From the NCBI RefSeq assembly GCF_001638985.1, contig NW_017265142.1, forward strand, positions 1,542,572 to 1,606,571: a stretch of DNA of 64,000 nucleotides, given 5' to 3'. A model generated the notes under the pieces. The model saw only the letters and a list, made by a program, of their open reading frames with translations. It was not told where the DNA came from and did not search any database. Below, in pieces: positions 1 through 11,739 of this stretch (its first letter is position 1; every line of letters begins with the position of its first letter). The translations under genes and the position numbers were made by a program. This stretch comes from Phycomyces blakesleeanus NRRL 1555(-). Its lineage: Eukaryota; Mucoromycota; Mucoromycetes; Mucorales; Phycomycetaceae.

Positions 1-3000
1 ATCTCAAAAAACAAAAAAGAGCTCAAAATGCCCTATATTTGGTATGGTTGTAGAAGTTTAAACAAAGTTGCAGGTTTTTTATTGAAAGTTGCTGTTTTTT
101 GGAATTTGCGGCAACTTTTTTTCTATAGTGTTAGTAACTGAATAAAATCTCACATCTGTCAATGAGCAGGGTTATACGGTAATCAATAACAGGCAGGAGA
201 TGAAAAAGTGGGTAGACGAAAAACACCCACCTGGGCGACCTCCTGAGCAGACCTCCAGTGAACCCCAGGAGGACTCTCTTTTTTCCCGTAGTTTTGACAA
301 GTGTTGCGTTGGTGTGGTGCAACGTTGTCAGAAAAATAATAAATGAAAATAGAGTTGCCAACGAGGTCAGAAGGCAAATATAGAGAGAGATAGAGATGAA
401 TTACTGTGATAACGCTCGGGTCTATCCAACAGTAAGGAGATGTAGTAAAATGTGTATGGAAAGGACAAATATAACAAGAAATATGCTTATAACTATCGTG
501 AAAAATTGTTATAAGTCAGTGACAATGAAATAAATATATAAACAAAAGTAAAATAAGGAATTTGATCAATAAAATAAAGATAGATAAGGATTCTGTTTTA
601 TTATTGCTTCATCTGAAGACTTTTATATGTGAACAATCTATACTGCTTTGTTATAAAGCTCTATTAAAGCAGTACCAATGATGAAATACAATGCACAAGG
701 GTATGCCTTGTGCAAGGGGATTGAAGGAAATCCTTCAAAGAGCGTCATACTTCTTTGCAGGATATTCGTGGTCTGAGTGGAGCCAAAAGAACACACATCA
801 TGTCAGTTTTAGCAGACTGCTTTGTATATTATATGAGCTATACCAGTAGTATCCTTGTCAAGTTTGCTCTTTTTCTCGAGTACTAAATTAATGTCCTACT
901 GTTTCTACTCATAATCTTCTTTCTGATTAGGTTGTTGTTCATGTTCTTAAAAATCTAACTAAATTTCTCATGCTTGTATTGCTTTTGTATTTTCTATACT
1001 CTTTCAACGGCTAATCTTTAGACTCAAAGTTATTCACATTTTATCTAAGATGCCTCTTCAATTTTCGTTGAACTCCATTGTGACAGTTGCCCTTATTCTT
1101 TTTCGTTCTATTTATTTCCTTCCCTTTCCACCTACTTCAACTCCTAAGAACACACCTGGCTCTGATCCGTTTGTGGAGTTAGTTTATTTCTTAAAAGTGC
1201 GGGCAATGTTTGGGGAAAGAATTATTGAGTAGAGAAGGATATATTTCTTATATGCTTTCATCTCAGTCGGACCCTTTCTTCCTCTCATCTTATGTCGTTC
1301 CCTAATCATATACTATATGCTTGATACAGACTAGAAAACTTAGATCCGGTTGTTTTTTATTCATAGTGCTTTTTCAAGCAGTCTTTCTGAAATGTTATTT
1401 TACTACAAAATGTTTGCTGCCATGAAACTTGATTATTAAGTAAAACACTCTCTTTACGGATTTTGTCTCCCTTCAATGTCCCAGGTTTTGGGATTGTACT
1501 CTTTTTTTTTCCTGTAGTAGAAATCACAGCTCAAACATTAAAATATGGCTTCCACAGAAAGTAATCCCCTCGTTCCTTTATTGCTTAATAAACGTAAGAG
1601 GATTGTATGTTACTTTGGGATACTGAACAATAGTAACATATTCTGCTGAAATTTATGATTACTTTGCTTTCTTTTTATTTTCTTAAGCTTAATCCTAAAT
1701 TCACCTTTTTATTCTACTCTTTTATTTGTTTAATATGTAGCTCTAAATAGCTGTACAACGACAACGACGGCTCAAATCAATAAATACAATATAATATATA
1801 TATATATATTATTTAATTTTTTTGGTATCGAGCGTTCCTTATAATATATCTTTGTACATGTACTGTTTGACTCGTATCAAATTTCTACGAAGCTTCACTT
1901 TGTAGTACACTTTATTTATTTATTTATTTATTTATTTTCTTATTTATTTCAATTACCAAAAAACTTAAACTATTTTTATGTAATTCAGAAATCAAAGGTA
2001 GATATCAAGAAACTATACTTTGCGTTGTAAGATACAACAAAATCTAGTTCTTAGAATTATTTTTGGGAATAAAGATTTGAGATTGCTTGATACATATTGG
2101 ATCGATAAACATGAGACATAAAATAAAATTATCAGGGTTAAATTTTGATATGCCATATTTCGCTAAAATCAATAGAAAAGTATACAAGAAGTTGAGCTTT
2201 GGTTTATGTAACTCGTTAAAGGTATAAAGTATAAAGCAATAAACAAAGAAGTCAATTTACACGCCATTACTTTTATATTCAATTAATTTAACGCATAAAA
2301 TATTCGATTCGTCTTTTTTGGTATATTTCGAAAGCAATCATATTGCATGCTTTAGCAACATGAAATATATATAAGAATATTTGTGTGTGTATTAAGCAGT
2401 ACTTTTTAAAATGATTTTTTGTTCTCTTTTAGTGAAAGTCTCTGGGTATTAAGGTTTTTACTATTGACAATGTGATATACATAAATGCTTTAAGTTCTAT
2501 TTGCCTGTAAGTTTTACCAGCATAATTAATTATCATGTTCTTTGAGTGCTTTAGGCAGCAATATACAAAAATACCCTATATTGTGATAAGACGGGATACA
2601 CTTTGTTAGGTAGAATTAAAATAAATTCTGAACGCCTTGATAATACCATTATTATTATCGTAACAATAAATAATAATAATATTACTACTATTAAGTATTG
2701 AATAAAAGAATTATGATAAATAAGTAGAAAAAAAAAGGTCAAAAATAAGAGTATTCCAAAGTTTGTTCGAATGATTTTTTTAACCTTTAAATTAGTGAGG
2801 ATATAAGAAGTGTGTCAATGAGGCTTTAACATGCCTTCAATAATGAGGATCAGTTGATCCGAAATAAAGTTCAATTTATGAACCACTAAACTCTTTGCCA
2901 TTAGACTATTAAATGTAATATGAGCTTCTTTATAAGTGCATATTTATTAGCTTTATATATATATATATTCACACACTTTGAGCTAAAAGAAGCTTATGTC

Positions 3001-5295
3001 CAATTTATTAATTTTGGTCCACTTGAAGTTTAAAATATGGATATATACTTCTTCTTATTGTTTGATTTATTCATTTATTAATACGGCTACTACTACACAA
3101 GTTAGCAAGTTCTTATTAGTACTAGCAGTTGAATTATGGATACGATATTTTTTTGACGAAAGCTTTCTTGTAGATATCCATAACATTGAGTCCAGGCATC
3201 TACATATCGATACTCAAAAATGACATCAAATGGAATGTAATATTTATTTTTTGGTTTTTAAATAATGTATAAATATATACCCTGGTCATTATATATATAT
3301 ATATTCACCAAAGGATATATGTTTATCAATATACCCTTGTACCTTCGGGTAAGGAAACACAGTAGGATTAACATAATAATAGAATTTCTTTTGTAGTTAC
3401 CTAATCTCACATTGAACCAATAATATTGGTGACCATGAGAATGCTGTACGAATAACTTTATATTTAGTGATTAACAATTGTGTGCGTATCAAGTACAAGG
3501 TATAAAGAGCGAGTTGATTTATATTAACATCCATATCTATCATTAGAGAGATAAGAAAGATTATGTAAAAGTATTTTCCTGTAGTACAGTTTATCATATA
3601 TGTCTTGGACAACCATTCACACTGGAGTAGCTCGAAAAGATTTGTAGAGTAATTTGTGGGGCTTGTGTTTTTTCTTTCTTCTTTTTGTTCTTTCTTTTAT
3701 ATATATATAATACAAAGATTAGCTTAGCTTTGTTGTAATCAGAAAAATTGAAAAAATATAGCTTTTTTGTGTTACAGCTACAAATGATTCCCACAAATGG
3801 ATTTGTGATATGCTTATAAACCCACAAAAGGCTATCATTTTATTCTTATGTATATATATATATATATATATATATTTCTTTAGAATCCTGATAGAGTATG
3901 TATCTAAATACTCAAGAGCTTTAGATATTTTTATATATATAAAACATTTAAATGCCATCTCAATAAGATTTGTACTTATATATATATATATATATATAGT
4001 GGTTGGTACCCACAAGAAGTTCAAATAGGTAGATTAGATTATATTGCACTGTCAGCTTGTGAATAATAAGAAAAATTAGAAAATGTACTGATAGGCTCCC
4101 TGAGTTTAACTTCGGTGACTCATGGTAAAAGGATTAGTTTTTTAATTGATTTGACTCTTTTTTTTTTGGTGCTGTATCCAATGTTCTTCGGGAGTTAAAG
4201 TAGATCTTATATATTTCTTCGGTCCATTATCTCATCTTGGTAGTGGGGATGAAAGAAATATGGCATTGACATATAGCGCAAGTAATAGGAATACAAAAGA
4301 CACAAACCTGACAAAACCTAGGCCCAAAAGTAGAAATAGCGAAGTTTGTGACCCCAGATACGATGATAGATAAATCGGTCATGATTTCTTGATCTACTAC
4401 GGATTTTGAATCTGAGACAAATAAGCTTGATTCCAGAAAAGGAATGCATTTTAACTATTATATATATGTATGTGTTTTTTTTTATACATTGATTAGATTA
4501 AGTTGTAGATGGTATTCGATACGTAGCACTATTGAATGTACATGGACTAAAGTTTAGGACATTTGATTAAAAGCAGTCCATGAGATTAAGTGTATGGTAT
4601 ACATGTGTGTATATATAGAGAATAATTGAACAAATTTCAATGGTTATGAAAATATTGTAAATATCAACCATACAATTCTTATTGCTTGTTCATATAAGAT
4701 ATATACATTTTGGAATAACTATTATCCAATAGATTAAACTCATTTGATTTGGACGTCTATTGTGTGATCTATCCATCTATGAGAGATTGACCAATTGTAC
4801 TTTTTTTTCTTTTAATTTTAATGTGAAAAATGGTACTTTTTCGGGATATTTTTTTTCTTCCATATAATTTGATTCAGCTGTGTGTGATGTAGGAGTATTT
4901 TATCTCTAGGATCCATCGAATAAGAAGTCTATCCAGGAATTTTGATGATTATTTTAATTTTTATACTATTATTTACTGTGGAGGACAACCCCACAGTAAC
5001 ACCAAGATCTGTATAGAGCACACAAGCCGTAGAAGTATATATATATATATTATATAAAAAAAACATAACAACAAATAGATAAAGCAAATATACATACTAC
5101 GAATACTTGCTTAATAAATAACAATAACAATAATTATAATATAGTTATTTTCAACAATAAAAAAAAGGTATAAAATCATTTTGCGATCTACTAGTTCTTC
5201 CTTCCTTCCTTCCTTCCTTCTCTTTTATATTTTATTTTATTACGACTACTACTTCGCCTTGTTATAATTATTATAAGCATAATACATAAAGAACA
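1..5295. other. AT-rich intergenic spacer
   Basis: No convincing coding gene is visible in this 5.3 kb. Open frames are short and made of low-complexity AT-rich codons. It holds (TA)n tracts near 1794-1810, 3289-3304, 3851-3875 and 3977-3998, a (TTTA)n tract near 1911-1936 and a (TTCC)n tract near 5198-5220, the last just upstream of the first gene. Two patches differ from this background: a GC-richer hairpin-forming stretch at about 190-330 and a run of perfect hairpins at about 607-780, both listed separately. The last few hundred bases presumably hold the promoter of the transporter gene at 5296. Confidence 0.7.
607..780 (+). ncRNA. candidate structured RNA, box C/D-like ends
   Basis: Four perfect inverted repeats follow one another: 607-611/614-618 (5 bp), 641-649/666-674 (9 bp, 16-nt loop), 692-700/706-714 (9 bp, 5-nt loop) and 721-728/731-738 (8 bp, 2-nt loop). 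A box C-like ATGATGA lies at 678-684 and a box D-like CTGA at 773-776. The short flanks CCA (675-677) and TGG (778-780) could pair to close a kink-turn. The context GTCTGAGTGG resembles, from memory, the 3' end of U3 snoRNA. However, no U3 box A is seen near the expected 5' end, so U3 identity is not supported. Strand and ends are guesses. It could also be a non-RNA hairpin cluster. Confidence 0.3.
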
Positions 5296-7593
5296 ATGAC
5301 AGAAACTACTGAAAAGTCTGTCGTATCTCACTATGAGGTCAAGACAACTGAAAAGGTCGAGATGTCTCATACAGACTATGATATCGAAGCTACTCCTGCC
5401 ACAGAATCCTCGATTGTTCCTGGCACACCAGAAGAGATGCGTAAATTGATGTGGAAGCTGGATCTTCGCATTGTTCCATTCCTTGGTCTACTTTATCTCT
5501 GTTCTTTTCTTGATCGTGTCAATATCGGTTAGTAGAGATTCTTATTATTCTGGAAGCAAATTTATTAATATTGTGTGTTTTAGGTAATGCTAAGCTTGCT
5601 GGTCTTGCGACTGATATCAATGTTACTCCAAGTGACTACAATTGGGCCCTGTCTATCTTTTTTATTGGCTATGTAAGTTCAAGCCTTTCATTTTCTTTTC
5701 TTCCAGTGAGCGTAAATCAGTCATAGTTGATAAAGACGTCTGGTTGGATCATTTCAATTCGTTTGTCTCACCTTGCCACCATTTTTTTTTGCATTGCTGT
5801 ACGTTCCGCCTTTCTTTTTTTGGATTTAAATCGCAGATCATCTTTGAAGTTCCGTCCAACATGATGTTGAAGAAGATTGGACCCAGCAAATGGATTCCAA
5901 TTGTCATGATTTCATGGGGTGTCGTTATGGCTTGCATGGCTGCAATCAGCAACACAGCTGGTCTTTTGGCCAGTAGATTTTTCTTGGGTATCACCGAAGC
6001 CGGTCTCTTCCCAGGCGTGATCTTTTATCTTACGTTGTGGTACACCCGCCAAGAACAAGCAACACGAGTAGCCTTTTTCTTTGCATGTTCAACATTGGCT
6101 GGTGTAAGTTATTGCACTTGGTTTGAATTCTTTCAAGTCCATATTAGTGATTGTTTAAAGGGTCTATAAGAAATCTAACCTTTTGGTTTTCTTTTCTTTT
6201 GTTGGAATTGTTGCATGTCATTCTCCCCTTCTCTTACACCCCTTGCAGGCATTTGGTGGTGTATTGGTAAGCATTTGTATAAAGCATATATATAAATATA
6301 TAAATATATAGATATATAGATATATAGATATTACTTTAAGGAGAACGTTATTAGCCTTTCTTTTAAGGTTTATAAAGACCTGTAGTGAATCTTGGCATTT
6401 TTGTATATTTTATATATTTAGGCTTATGGTATTATGCAAATGGACGGTCTTCGTAACATGCATGGATGGCAATGGATTTTCCTTATCGAAGCAATTCCCA
6501 CTCTTTTGCTCGCTATCGCTTCCTATTTTGCCCTCCCAGATTTTCCTGAGAACTCTAAATGTAAGTTTGTTTTTCTCTTTTTCTCTTTCCTTAAGAAAAG
6601 CATGCCTAATGTGTACTATTAACCAGTTCTCAACGAAAGAGAGCGTGAATTGGCTGTTCATCGTCTCAGGGTTGATGCTGGGCCCTCAGTTGAAACCGAA
6701 TTCTCATGGAAGCAGTTCCGTATGGCTTTCACCGACTGGAAAGTCTACATGCATTCTTTGATTTATATCTGCGGCTCTACTCCTTTGTACAGTCTCAGTC
6801 TTTTCCTTCCAAGCATCATCAGTGGTATGGGCTATACCAATCTGTCTGCCCAAGCCATGTCAGCTCCTCCTTATGCTATCGGTAGGTCCTTTCAGTCTTG
6901 TGCATATAAATATTGGAAATGAAGAGTTTATTTAGTTTTGTTTGTTTGTTTATATTAATGAATGATGAACTAATTTACAAAACATACACACATTTACGAT
7001 TACATATTGTAGCTTGTTGCTTCACAATTGTTATTGCTATGCATGCTGACCGTAAGCGTGAGCGTGGTTTCCATCTTGCCGCACCTGCTTTTATTGGATT
7101 TATTGGCTATATTCTTTTGATTGTGCTCAAGCACAAGGGATCTGTTGCCATGTACATTGCTGCCATCATTACTACCACCGGTGTATTTTCTCACATTCCT
7201 GCCATGCTGTCCTGGTTCACAAACAACATTGGTGGACACACAAAGAGAGGTACAGCTGTCGCAATTATTATCTCACTCGGCAACATCGGCGGTGCAATTG
7301 GTGGTCAGATCTATCGTGCGACTGATGCACCATATTATTCCCGAGGTCACGCTGCCTGTGTGGGTTTAATGGCAGGTGCTGTGATACTCTCGCTCTTGTT
7401 CAAGTACTTGTTGAACAAAGAAAACAAGAGACGCGAGAATCTTACTGAAGAGGAATATATCAAGGAAAGCACTGGCGAAGATCTCTGTGATAGCGTAAGT
7501 ACACCCTATATTTTCATTATCCTTTCGTACTAATCTTCTTTTTTTTTTTGCTTTTATCTTTACTAGCATCCTGACTTTAGATTCATTTCATAA
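5296..7593 (+). CDS. MFS transporter, allantoate/nicotinate permease (ACS) family
   Basis: Eight exons (5296-5527, 5584-5672, 5837-6103, 6248-6265, 6422-6560, 6627-6881, 7013-7494, 7567-7593) join in frame to give about 502 residues, normal for the fungal anion:cation symporter branch of the major facilitator superfamily (Dal5, Tna1, Seo1 relatives). The N-terminus is a hydrophilic acidic tail, followed by the family hallmark RIVPFLGLLYLCSFLDRVN leading into helix 1. Later come FEVPSNMML, SRFFLGITEAGLFPGVIFYL and, in the C-terminal half, an SLGNIGGAIGGQIY segment. About 12 membrane helices are expected at the plasma membrane. The family imports organic anions such as allantoate, ureidosuccinate, nicotinate or pantothenate; the substrate cannot be read here. 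Exon 4 is only 18 nt. All junctions are GT-AG and keep the frame. Confidence 0.88.
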
Positions 7594-8330
7594 ATCATCC
7601 CTTTCTTTTAATTTTTACATAATCATTAATTACTTATATCTCTTACATCTTTATCTTACTTATTTATTTACTTATATAATTGTCTATACTCTTCCTTAAT
7701 CGTACATCTATTCAAAATTTAAACCAATAAGAATAATAACAATAATCATTTTTTTATTATTATTGCCATTATATATTTTGTACCTTTTACCCCAATATTT
7801 TCTTTTTATTAATTTACTGTACTCGCCTGACCAATAAAGTGTCTTTGATATTTACATTTGTGGAAATACAAAATTTAAAATCCCTTTTTTAGAAATATTT
7901 AGGATTAACTTCACATATATCGTTCCCAAGAATTATTACAGCTAAAATTAAATAAAATAGCGTGGGATAATACAATGGGAACATTGCGCCTGAAGGTTTG
8001 TGTCTATTTATATGCCATCTTTCTTTGTGTATGTATATGTATTTTACTTGTAAATAATCATGAACAAAAAAAATATAGGCTTCAAATTGTATGTGTAATA
8101 TAAAATGTGGTATGTACGGATTATGTAAGTGTAAACGTGTGTGTGTGTAAATATGCGCGAGTGTGTAAAAGCTTGTGCATATCTGGATGTGTGTGCTTGT
8201 GTGCCTGTGTGCTTGTGTGTGTTTGCGTGTGTAAGTATGTAGTGTGTAGATGCGTTTTGTATATATGCGTTTTGTGTAAAAATTAACGAAAAATGAATGA
8301 ATAAATAAATAAATAAACATGCTTGGATTA
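7594..8330. other. convergent intergenic region, GT-rich
   Basis: Spacer between the tail ends of the MFS gene (+) and the PPR gene (-). It should contain both 3' ends. From about 8130 to 8240 it is a degenerate GT-rich low-complexity stretch built of TGTGTG and CTTGTG units. A short (AATA)n tract ends near 8317. No gene is seen. Confidence 0.6.
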
Positions 8331-9533
8331 TTAAAGATCCTTTAGTGCGCGCTTCTTTGCTTTCTTCAACATGTAGCGCTTGCGTTTCTTCAAAGTAAAA
8401 TTGTGCTTTTTGCTCACAATAGAGACCTTTAGGTGATTCCAAAATTTAGCCCCCATCTCTGTACTCTGCATAAGATTGAATGCTTGCTCTGAAAGCTCTA
8501 GAGCGGAATCGAACTCTCGGATATTGCACAACACACCGACTAGTATACTGACAATAGCTCTATCGGGCAAGACTTGGTGCTCCTCCATGGCATCCATGAG
8601 TTCACTAATCTTCTCAAGATCACGTTGTTGCGCAGATGCCTGCATCAAAATGCTGTACGTGTAGTGAGTCGGCCGCAGGTTTTTTCGGAGCAATTCATCG
8701 TATATCGCATAAGCACCCGTCCAATCCTTCATCGTCACAAACATCTTGATCAGAGTATTGTAAAGTACAACCGTCGATTTTATGTTCAGGCTCTCCATTT
8801 CTCCACACAATTCTTTTATCCTCTCCATGTCGTTTGGTGTTATTTTGGTTTTGCGGCCGATCAGATTGATCAACATCGTGTACATGTACAGCATCGAACG
8901 CAATTGTCGTTTCGAAGGTAGTTTGGATTTATAGTATAGTAAGAGGGTATCATGCAAGGCATACATTCCAGCCAGATTTGAAGCACGGTAAAGTGCCCTG
9001 GAGAGTTGGTAAAGCGCTTCCTGGCTGGGAAAACCGCCACTGCCCAGCAGGTGGAAGTACCTCGCGAGCGCCTCATCGACCCGTCCTTGTGAAGCAAACG
9101 ATATTATTGCCGCAGAACTCTCGCGCAATAGTTCGCCTTTTTTAGGTTCATTCTTCAAAGGCAATTGCATTTGAATTTGTGTTTGTATTTGTGCTTGTGG
9201 TAGATCGTTTGACGTATCGTTCTCATCGAGAATTGTCGGTAGAGCTGAAATAAAGCGTCGCGTACTGGTAGAGAAATATGTGGTCTGAAACGGTAGCGAG
9301 CTGAAGCGAGTCAATACTGATGGGCGAAGAATTCGGCGCGTCAATTGATGTTTCTGACTAGCTTTTCGTGAAATGGTATTGTGTGTTGCTTGAAATGCCC
9401 ATTGACATTTTGTGCATCGTCCTATTCCATTTGAAATAGGTACCAGCAGTCTTTGGCTAAAATCAGCCAATATAGTCTCAGGTACCAAGGTTGTGATAAA
9501 TAGGTCGATTGCACGACCGTTAACATGCCGCAT
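8331..9533 (-). CDS. pentatricopeptide repeat protein, probably mitochondrial
   Basis: One uninterrupted 400-residue frame. The first ~95 residues are rich in Arg, Ser and Thr and nearly free of acidic residues, ending in a stretch like RPSVLTRFSSLPFQTTYFS, as expected of a mitochondrial presequence. A low-complexity Gln patch (QAQIQTQIQMQ) follows. The C-terminal half contains helical-hairpin repeats of about 35 residues; the clearest begin at VVLYNTLIKMF, THYTYSILMQA and DRAIVSILVGV, each with the LMxAM or YDELL type second helix of PPR motifs. PPR proteins bind RNA and act in organelle RNA processing or translation. The C-terminus is strongly basic (KKRKRYMLKKAKKRALK), which fits nucleic-acid binding. 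The specific target cannot be inferred. Confidence 0.75.
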   Translation of the reverse strand: MRHVNGRAIDLFITTLVPETILADFSQRLLVPISNGIGRCTKCQWAFQATHNTISRKASQKHQLTRRILRPSVLTRFSSLPFQTTYFSTSTRRFISALPTILDENDTSNDLPQAQIQTQIQMQLPLKNEPKKGELLRESSAAIISFASQGRVDEALARYFHLLGSGGFPSQEALYQLSRALYRASNLAGMYALHDTLLLYYKSKLPSKRQLRSMLYMYTMLINLIGRKTKITPNDMERIKELCGEMESLNIKSTVVLYNTLIKMFVTMKDWTGAYAIYDELLRKNLRPTHYTYSILMQASAQQRDLEKISELMDAMEEHQVLPDRAIVSILVGVLCNIREFDSALELSEQAFNLMQSTEMGAKFWNHLKVSIVSKKHNFTLKKRKRYMLKKAKKRALKDL

Positions 9534-10024
9534 GCCTTTTGGTACTATTGATTATTACTATTGTCTTTTAATATTTTTTTTTTTTTGCTTTTATCTCCAC
9601 TTCTTGTGGGATTCTTAAAAACATCAAATAAACAAATGTCATATTGCGGTGACCCAATTCACTCTTTACGTCACGGCTTTCCATTTTATGATTAAAATAT
9701 AAAATAAAATGAAAAATGAAAAACGAAAAGTGTAGTGAAAATTAATAAAATAAAATAAAAAGTCTTTTGAACTTCTTTTCCTTTGTGATTTTATTTATTT
9801 CATATGAATCTAAAAGCTAAAACCTATAGAAGACAAAGTAGGGGGAATATATAGTATCAAGACCTTGCCACTAAATATATTCACATATTAAAAGAATTAT
9901 TATCATTACAGCTATAATAATAGTAATGAATGCAGTAATAGATAAGGGTTTAATTAATACCTATAAATTTACCGTCATTAGAAAAACTTGTTCTTGCACA
10001 ATAACCCTTTGATACATATCATCC

Positions 10025-10062
<38 letters not shown>

Positions 10063-10355
10063 ATGTGTAATTTTATTATCAATGCTTATATACTCAAACT
10101 GTTAAACTTGAATCTTGCCATCTTTCTACATACCTGTACTTCTTTAATTCTTAATAAATATTTACAGTTATGTTTGCCTATCAGCATTTGATTTTATTAC
10201 ACAAAAAAAGCACACACACACAAACATATGAAAGCAGTAATCATTTCTCGGGGGTTTATTTATATACAAAGTGAATTTTATTATGGGGGACTGAATTGTA
10301 CAAAATCTTATGACTTGCTCGAGATATAAGTCTGTACAAATATGCTTGTTTTCCT
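9534..10355. other. divergent promoter region (PPR / glyoxalase II)
   Basis: About 820 bp separate the start of the PPR gene (-) from the start of the glyoxalase II gene (+), so both promoters should lie here. It is AT-rich, with a (TA)n tract at about 10032-10059. A CRE-like site is listed separately. No gene is seen. Confidence 0.55.
9666..9673. promoter_or_regulatory. CRE/ATF-like site TTACGTCA
   Basis: TTACGTCA matches the ATF/CREB half-site family bound by fungal bZIP stress factors. It lies 133 bp upstream of the PPR start and about 680 bp upstream of glyoxalase II. A single 8-mer in AT-rich DNA may occur by chance. Confidence 0.2.
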
Positions 10356-11739
10356 ATGCGTCTCACTTCCCGACTCTTTTCTTCTTACATTAACCGTCGC
10401 ACCTTCTCAACCAGTATTGCCGCCAAGATGATCATTACACCTGTCCCATGTCTCAAAGACAAGTAATGCAATGACATTTTCTAATGTCTAATCACCAACC
10501 ATTCTGAATTCCCTTTATTACTTGAATAATATATATATATATTTATATATTGTGTTGCATATATGTATTCATACGCGCTGTTTTTCTATTATTATTATTT
10601 AAAAAAAAAGTTATGCCTACCTCTTGCTCGATAATGAATCAAAGAAAGGTTAGAACAGCTTGGTATTAATATTGATAGTTACTTAATGTCCAAAGAACAC
10701 GTATATTTTCTTATTTTATTGATTACTAATATATTTCAAAAAATCTTCAATTATATTCTTTACATTTTTTGATTTTTGTTTCTTTAGCTATGGTAGTGGA
10801 TCCAGTTGAACCTGATAATGTATTGGGTGCTTTAAAAGCAAAGTATCCAGAATACACTTTGACTGGGTAAGTACTATATACATATACATAGAATCAAATA
10901 TTTACTATATTATAGTATCTTGACTACACATCATCATTGGGATCATGCTGGTGGAAACTTAAAGCTTCTGAACAAACTGTCAAAGGATATCCCATGCTAT
11001 GGTGGATCCTCTCAAGTAACTGGTGTAAGCAATCTCCTCAAAGGTGGAGAGACAATTGAATTGGGATCTTTGACGATCAAGTCTATGCCAACCTATGGTC
11101 ACACTATGGATCATATGTGCTACTATGTTGTAGACAAGAACACAAACCAACATGCTGTCTTTACTGGTACTTAACAATTAATATATATATATATATATAT
11201 ACTCACATACATCTTTATACGTGCATATATGTCTATATTTCTAACAACAATAACAACAAAAGGCGATTGGTAGGATTTTGTCTCTTATTCTTAACAAAAA
11301 ACTTCGCCCCCAAAAAAATAGAGTATTATTAATATTTACCACTCACACATCTTGTGTAATTATTATACTGTTTAGTTTGTTTTCGTCAGGTTGCGGTAGA
11401 TTGTTTGAGGGTAGCCCTGGAGACATGTGGGCAGCCATGGTTCGCTTGAAAGCTTTGCCTGAAAGCACCGAGGTGTACTTTGGTCATGAATACACAAACT
11501 CAAACCTAAAGTTTGCCGAGCATGTCGAGCCCGACAACCAGGACATCCAGACCAAGATTGAATGGGCCAATGAGACCAAGTGTACGACCCCTTCGACCAT
11601 CAAAAATGAGTTGGCTACCAATCCCTTTATGCGCGCCGATCAACCATCCGTGCGGGATCGTATCACCACTCCAGGCAACACCTCCATTAGTCCCGAGCAG
11701 GTGCTTGGAATTGTTCGCAGCATGAAAGACAATTTTTAA
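10356..11739 (+). CDS. GLO2: hydroxyacylglutathione hydrolase (glyoxalase II)
   Basis: Six exons (10356-10462, 10611-10648, 10788-10866, 10916-11166, 11263-11269, 11376-11739) give 281 residues. The enzyme hydrolyses S-D-lactoylglutathione to D-lactate and glutathione, the second step of methylglyoxal detoxification. Metallo-beta-lactamase fold ligands are present: HHHWDH (His80, His82, Asp84, His85), the His in TYGHTMDH, Asp160 in the TGD motif, and FGHEYT. The His80 to Asp160 spacing of 80 equals that of the human enzyme. Residues 1-24 (MRLTSRLFSSYINRRTFSTS...) look like a mitochondrial presequence, and a second Met at residue 25 starts a cytosolic-length form of 257 residues, as in animal HAGH. 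Asp160 is encoded by exon 5, which is only 7 nt; without it the frame breaks. Confidence 0.92.

Noticed and set aside
761..790. tRNA-like A-box sequence (TGGTCTGAGTGG)
   Set aside because: No B-box (GGTTCRANNCC) within tRNA distance and no cloverleaf pairing, so not called a tRNA.
3719..4028. Overlapping Tyr/Ile-rich frames on both strands
   Set aside because: Products of (TA)n tracts, not genes.
8500..8520. Reverse B-box-like string near AATCGAACTC
   Set aside because: Lies inside the well-supported PPR coding frame and no acceptor stem is seen.
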